A DNA stretch of 64,000 nt from Clavelina lepadiformis (taxonomy: Eukaryota; Chordata; Ascidiacea; Aplousobranchia; Clavelinidae). Positions 63,598 to 64,000 of this stretch are shown in pieces. The DNA is taken from positions 23,934,501 to 23,998,500 of the forward strand of contig NC_135241.1 in assembly GCF_947623445.1 (NCBI RefSeq), read 5' to 3'. Each line of letters begins with the position of its first letter. Position 1 is the stretch's first letter. A program made the position numbers and the translations under genes. The notes below the pieces were generated by a model, which saw only the letters and a program-made list of their open reading frames with translations, was not told the DNA's origin and searched no databases.

Positions 63598-64000
63598 TGA
63601 AAGCAAGCAATATTGGCAAACGTAGTTTACTGAAATGTTGTATTTGATGATGAGATTTGGTAACGCTTGGCTTGGTCCAATAAAGGTCATATCAGGCCAT
63701 TCAGGGATCTTAAATTCCTGGTAAAGAAATCAGTTCCAGCACTAGATCTAAGCTCAATTTAAAAACCTGATTTATATTTTAAGATGTGAAGGTTTAGCTA
63801 GCAAAAGCGGCATATCTGTTACTTTACTATTGGCATAGTTACGTAGAGAAGCGTGTGGTTTGTTACGACACTCCCTTTGTATTTTGTAATGTCGAATATC
63901 GCACAATTACCGAAAGGTAATTTTGTCGCAATAAAAATCACCGCCAGGGAGCGCCACGAATCCTACACCTGGCGAGTCAATTTTGAAATAAATTTAGAAT

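Larger units (their letters stand above)
54767..64000. other. Gene-poor region after CHAF1A
   Basis: About 9.2 kb without an exon I can support. Contents: the CHAF1A 3' UTR (to about 55.1 kb), a non-autonomous Tc1/mariner-like element (56423-57225), a short ACA microsatellite near 60310, and a perfect 10-bp hairpin at 63574-63597. Open frames up to 103 codons have no recognisable motifs. Confidence 0.5.

Overview
The window looks like the genome of an invertebrate chordate, most likely an ascidian tunicate. It is AT-rich and carries compact, many-exon animal genes with short GT-AG introns. The gene content is chordate/metazoan: a class-I-like glucose transporter, trefoil plus trypsin-like protease, EFCAB2/DRC8, ENT nucleoside transporters, a steryl-sulfatase-type sulfatase and CAF-1 p150. 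P-type, hAT-type and LTR elements lie between the genes. Species is not determined; the assignment is inference from gene content and architecture.

Layout. 1-1827: 3' part of an SLC2A (GLUT) gene, followed by about 7.5 kb with no recognisable gene. 9318-14220: a 13-exon secreted protease with two trefoil domains, a Thr-rich linker and an S1 domain. 14536-16421: a short, young LTR element. 16576-20748: a P-type DNA transposon with 375-bp inverted repeats, a damaged THAP transposase gene on the minus strand and a convergent 301-codon gene on the plus strand, with a hAT-like MITE nested inside. 21099-23786: EFCAB2. 24173-29097 and 34465-37801 (both minus): two tandem ENT genes with matching exon structure, separated by a 3.2-kb foldback DNA transposon (31065-34308). 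38607-39129: a possible new 70-residue Cys-rich protein. 39642-40105: a partial sulfatase duplicate. 42129-44774: a sulfatase ending in KDEL. 46668-54766: the 22-exon CHAF1A gene. 54767-64000: gene-poor, with one Tc1/mariner-like non-autonomous element.

The genes do not form an operon or shared pathway. Real relations are: the two ENT genes are tandem duplicates, and one of their exons has been homogenised; the sulfatase has a recent partial duplicate 2 kb upstream; EFCAB2 and ENT copy A are convergent with only 386 bp between stop codons. All gene models were built by hand by checking splice borders and phase across every intron; each complete model closes in frame, which is the main support for them.
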